Positions 6,749 to 9,378 of a stretch of DNA of 9,378 nt are shown piece by piece. Below the pieces are notes generated by a model that did not search any database, was not told the origin of the DNA, and saw nothing but the letters and a program-made list of their open reading frames with translations. The stretch is from JAAERC01 sp032123495. Lineage in GTDB: Bacteria > Zixibacteria > MSB-5A5 > GN15 > PGXB01. The first letter of the stretch is position 1. Each line of letters starts with the position of its first letter. The stretch is taken from positions 1 through 9,378 of the forward strand of contig JAQBFG010000004.1 in assembly GCA_032123495.1 (NCBI GenBank), given 5' to 3'. The translations under genes were made by a program, and so were the position numbers.

Positions 6749-6822
6749 TGGGCCCACCAGGACTCGAACCTGGGACCCGCTGATTATGAGTCAGCTGCTC
6801 TAACCAACTGAGCTATGGGCCC
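6749..6822 (-). tRNA. tRNA with CAU anticodon (Ile2 or elongator Met)
   Basis: A 74-nt cloverleaf on the minus strand has a 7-bp acceptor stem (GGGCCCA/TGGGCCC), D-arm GCTC/GAGC, anticodon stem GCTGA/TCAGC, and loop CTCATAA with CAT at 6788-6786. The T-arm is CCAGG/CCTGG with TTCGAGT. It is not the initiator: position 1 pairs normally with 72, and the anticodon stem lacks the initiator G-C triplets. CAU could be read as methionine, or as isoleucine AUA after lysidine modification by TilS. The overall sequence resembles many annotated Ile2 tRNAs, but I cannot settle this by eye. CCA is not encoded. It is the first gene after the promoter. Confidence 0.95.
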
Positions 6823-6838
6823 AAAGAGTTAGTCGGTT

Positions 6839-6867
6839 ATTATACGGAAAATAATTTAATTCGTCAA
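6839..6867 (-). promoter_or_regulatory. Sigma70-type promoter of the two-tRNA operon
   Basis: On the minus strand TTGACG (6867-6862) is separated by exactly 17 bp from TATAAT (6844-6839): five of six and six of six consensus positions. Initiation would fall near 6832, leaving a leader of about 10 nt before the CAU tRNA, a normal size for RNase P removal. This is the clearest promoter in the window. Confidence 0.88.
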
Positions 6868-7199
6868 GTTATTTATTTTGATTATAGAAAAACATTATTC
6901 TACGAATTATTGAATCTAACTGAATGGCAATTCTCTACATAAAGCTGAAATAATGGAAATATATTTTGCGCATTTGATATTTTCTGCAAGATTCTTCATA
7001 GATATGTGCCTTATTTAGTAAAATAGTTTATTTATTAAGGAATACCGCCTTTTAAATCTTTTTGCGCTTAAGTAATTGTTTGAAAGTATCATAGGAGGGA
7101 TAATTATTAAAACACCACAATTTGTTGTCACTAATTTCATGTTTTTGAATTTAAATTTAAAAACCGGGGGGCATCGTAATTTTATTCATGGGAGGTTAT
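6868..7199. other. AT-rich intergenic region between divergent units
   Basis: No coding region or RNA gene is convincing here. It must hold the plus-strand promoter of the peptidase gene. The best candidate is TTGTTT (7076-7081), 17 bp, GATAAT (7099-7104), which would give a leader of about 90 nt; several weaker AT-rich alternatives exist. A strong purine-rich AGGAGGG at 7093-7099 looks like a ribosome site, but no start codon lies at proper distance. No clear riboswitch or long inverted repeat is seen. Confidence 0.5.
7190..7195 (+). promoter_or_regulatory. Ribosome binding site of the M6 peptidase gene
   Basis: GGGAGG lies 4 nt before the ATG at 7200 and fixes this start. The signal peptide that follows agrees. 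A competing short frame from ATG 7139 has no such site. Confidence 0.8.
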
Positions 7200-9378
7200 A
7201 TGTCAAAATTATGGATTAATTTGTCAATCGCTTTAATATTTCATTGTTTTCTGGCAATTTCATCATTTGCTGTTGCTCCCCCCTTGCCTGGAACTGAAAT
7301 GCCTCTGGGGGTTAAGGAGGCTCAAAAAAGAATTTCACAATCCTATGGCACCAGCGGGCTTGCCAAACGAATTCAGGAAATAAGACATGAAAAAGAAACT
7401 GCCATTAAAAATGGCGTAGTCTATCGAAGTGACCCGCTGACAACGAATGTGCCGGTCATAATGGGCAATTATTCCGATGTAGAACATATGTTTACAACAA
7501 CAGATTTCCAGGACCATCTGTTTGACAATAATCCGACCGGCACCATGACTGAGTATTTTGATGAAGTTTCATATGGTCAATTCCATATTGTCGGCAATGT
7601 TATTGGCCCTATTACGGCAGATGGTAGCCAATCATATTATGTCTCATCTAATTTTGGAATGAATTTTGATTTCCCAAGAAACTCGGGAGGATTTCTCTGG
7701 AGTCTTCTGGAAGAATCTGACCCGGATATGGATTATTCCATTTATGATAACGATGGTCCGGACGGCATTCCAAATTCCGGAGATGACGACGGCGTCGTTG
7801 ACGGAATCATAGTTATCTATCCTGAAGGTGGCGCGGTATTAGGCGACAATGATAATATTTGGCCCCATGCCTGGAGTCTGGATTCACCATTAAATGCCGG
7901 AGTACCGTTTACAACCAATGATCCGCGGGCCGGAGGAGGATTTATTCTCGTTAGTTCTTATACTGTACAACCGGCCGAATATGGTAATGGAACAACAGAT
8001 ATAATTTCGAATCTTGGCCTTTTTTGCCATGAATTTGGTCATATCCTGGGTTTGACGGATTTATATGATATAGACTATTCTACATTTGGTCTGGGAACAT
8101 ACTGTTTGATGAGTTTTGGGACATGGGGCGCGGCCCACAACGCAACTACCGGTAATCGACCGACACATATTTGTGCATGGGGTAAGGTTCAATTGGGCTG
8201 GATAATTCCTACCGTTGTTGAAGGAGTGGAAGAGGTCCAGATACCGCCCGTAGAAACCAATCCGGTTGCTTATAAGTTATGGGCTGACGCATATCAGGGC
8301 GAAAGCTACTTTTTACTTGCAAATCGTAATCCTATCGGTTTTGATTCCGATATCATTCCTCAGGGAGTTTTGATTTATCATTGCAATGGTGATATAAAAT
8401 GGACCAATAATGAATACGACAATTTTAAAATGGTAGCTTTAGAAGCGGCCGATGGGCTCGATGACCTGTATAATGCTATAAATGATATGGACGCTGGCGA
8501 CCCATTTCCCGGATCTACCAATAACACTTCATTCAACGATTTAACCAATCCCAATGCCAACGACGTTTACGGAAATCCAACAGGAGTTTCGGCAGAAGGT
8601 TTCGCTTATACAGCCGGACCAGGTTCCGACGTTGTTGTGACTCTGACGCAACGTGAAATTCTTGGATACACAATCGATTATCATCCGGGATTTACATATC
8701 TTACCAAAACACATCAGGATCAAATTGGTACGCAGTATGCTGCGGTTCGCTTTGCAGCTCCATCACCGGGTTTTCTGGCATCGGCCCAGATATATGTTGG
8801 AAGTGGAATGCCTCGACCGTATAGTCTTAGTCTTTTTGATGACATAATAGATGGCGCACCAACAGGATTACACTCGACAACTTCCGGTACAATTCCGCAA
8901 TATTGGTATGATCTTTTTGTGGAAATTCCTCTGTCATCGCCAATGTCACTGGAGCAAGATCAAACCTTTGTGATTGATCTTGCATATGGGAATAAATATG
9001 AAGAGTATTTGGTCACAGATTGGAACCCGCCCATATCGCAAAACACATTTTATTCAATAGATGGTGAAACATATGAACTCTGGACCGATCGAGATTATCC
9101 CATGAGAGCTCGCGTTTTATACTGTTATGACGGAGACGAAGACGGTTATGCAGATGCCGGTTCTGATCCGGCTCGATGTGGAGCGATAGATAATTGCACG
9201 GATGTACCAAATCCTGATCAGCTGGATACTGATGGTGATGGAATCGGGGATGTCTGTGATTTTGTATGCGGCGATGCCAACGATGACGATTTAGTAAACA
9301 TTTTAGACATCGTATATATAATAAATTATAAATACAAAGCAGGGCCAGAACCGGTCCGGCTTAATTATGCTGATGTCA
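7200..9378 (+). CDS. Secreted M6-family metalloprotease with dockerin-like tail (3' truncated by window)
   Basis: 726 codons are visible and no stop is reached before the window ends. Residues 1-26 form a signal peptide, likely cleaved near AVA-PP. The catalytic domain resembles immune inhibitor A (peptidase family M6). It has an Asp-rich insert DNDGPDGIPNSGDDDG (183-198) that probably binds calcium, then the zinc-site motif HEFGHILGLTD (277-287). Residues 277 and 281 are ligand His, 278 the catalytic Glu, and Asp287 the likely third ligand of this HExxHxxGxxD form. CLMSFGTWG (302-310) is the probable Met-turn region. A beta-rich region follows (about 490-645). A Cys- and Asp-rich thrombospondin-type-3-like segment ends DTDGDGIGDVCD (676-687), and a dockerin-like calcium loop GDANDDDLVNILD (691-703) comes next. 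The second dockerin repeat would lie beyond 9378. Likely exported to digest extracellular protein; substrate unknown. Confidence 0.95.
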   Translation, partial: MSKLWINLSIALIFHCFLAISSFAVAPPLPGTEMPLGVKEAQKRISQSYGTSGLAKRIQEIRHEKETAIKNGVVYRSDPLTTNVPVIMGNYSDVEHMFTTTDFQDHLFDNNPTGTMTEYFDEVSYGQFHIVGNVIGPITADGSQSYYVSSNFGMNFDFPRNSGGFLWSLLEESDPDMDYSIYDNDGPDGIPNSGDDDGVVDGIIVIYPEGGAVLGDNDNIWPHAWSLDSPLNAGVPFTTNDPRAGGGFILVSSYTVQPAEYGNGTTDIISNLGLFCHEFGHILGLTDLYDIDYSTFGLGTYCLMSFGTWGAAHNATTGNRPTHICAWGKVQLGWIIPTVVEGVEEVQIPPVETNPVAYKLWADAYQGESYFLLANRNPIGFDSDIIPQGVLIYHCNGDIKWTNNEYDNFKMVALEAADGLDDLYNAINDMDAGDPFPGSTNNTSFNDLTNPNANDVYGNPTGVSAEGFAYTAGPGSDVVVTLTQREILGYTIDYHPGFTYLTKTHQDQIGTQYAAVRFAAPSPGFLASAQIYVGSGMPRPYSLSLFDDIIDGAPTGLHSTTSGTIPQYWYDLFVEIPLSSPMSLEQDQTFVIDLAYGNKYEEYLVTDWNPPISQNTFYSIDGETYELWTDRDYPMRARVLYCYDGDEDGYADAGSDPARCGAIDNCTDVPNPDQLDTDGDGIGDVCDFVCGDANDDDLVNILDIVYIINYKYKAGPEPVRLNYADV

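Noticed and set aside
7139..7219. Short ORF from ATG 7139 overlapping the peptidase start
   Set aside because: 26 codons without a ribosome site at proper distance. The peptidase ATG at 7200 has GGGAGG and a signal peptide.

Overview
The window looks like a chromosomal segment from an uncultured, moderately AT-rich Gram-negative-type bacterium of the FCB/Zixibacteria kind. This is inference. It rests on the secreted M6 peptidase that ends in thrombospondin-type-3-like and dockerin-like calcium repeats, on an outer-membrane-style lipoprotein with Tyr-Asp-Thr repeats, and on a class A RNase P RNA. No plasmid, phage or insertion-sequence gene is seen.

Layout. (1) 1-925: a plus-strand lipoprotein gene (158-925) of unknown function, with four exact-period 30-bp repeats encoding a stalk-like segment. 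(2) 926-1126: a convergent junction holding a pair of inverted palindromes (946-1020), possibly a REP/BIME-type element. (3) 1127-6470: a tightly packed minus-strand block. In transcription order it holds a coiled-coil/zinc-ribbon protein, guaB (IMP dehydrogenase), rnpB (RNase P RNA), recJ and a meaB-type GTPase. Gaps are only 9-34 bp. (4) 6497-6867: a two-tRNA operon on the minus strand, tRNA-CAU then tRNA-Val(CAC), with a near-consensus sigma70 promoter, a structured trailer and a strong hairpin terminator. (5) 6868-7199: an AT-rich intergenic region separating divergent units. (6) 7200-9378: a plus-strand secreted M6-family metalloprotease, cut by the window end inside its first dockerin repeat.

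How the parts fit. The minus-strand block is mostly housekeeping: GMP synthesis, tRNA 5' maturation, DNA repair, and cofactor-enzyme chaperoning. The RNase P RNA sits between two protein genes, with its promoter at the 3' end of guaB. No terminator is visible before recJ, so recJ may be expressed from the rnpB transcript. The two plus-strand flanking genes encode cell-surface or secreted proteins. I found no clear defence system, CRISPR array or biosynthetic cluster. The points most worth a second look are the rnpB-recJ linkage, the inverted palindromic element, the repeat lipoprotein, and the dockerin-tagged peptidase.
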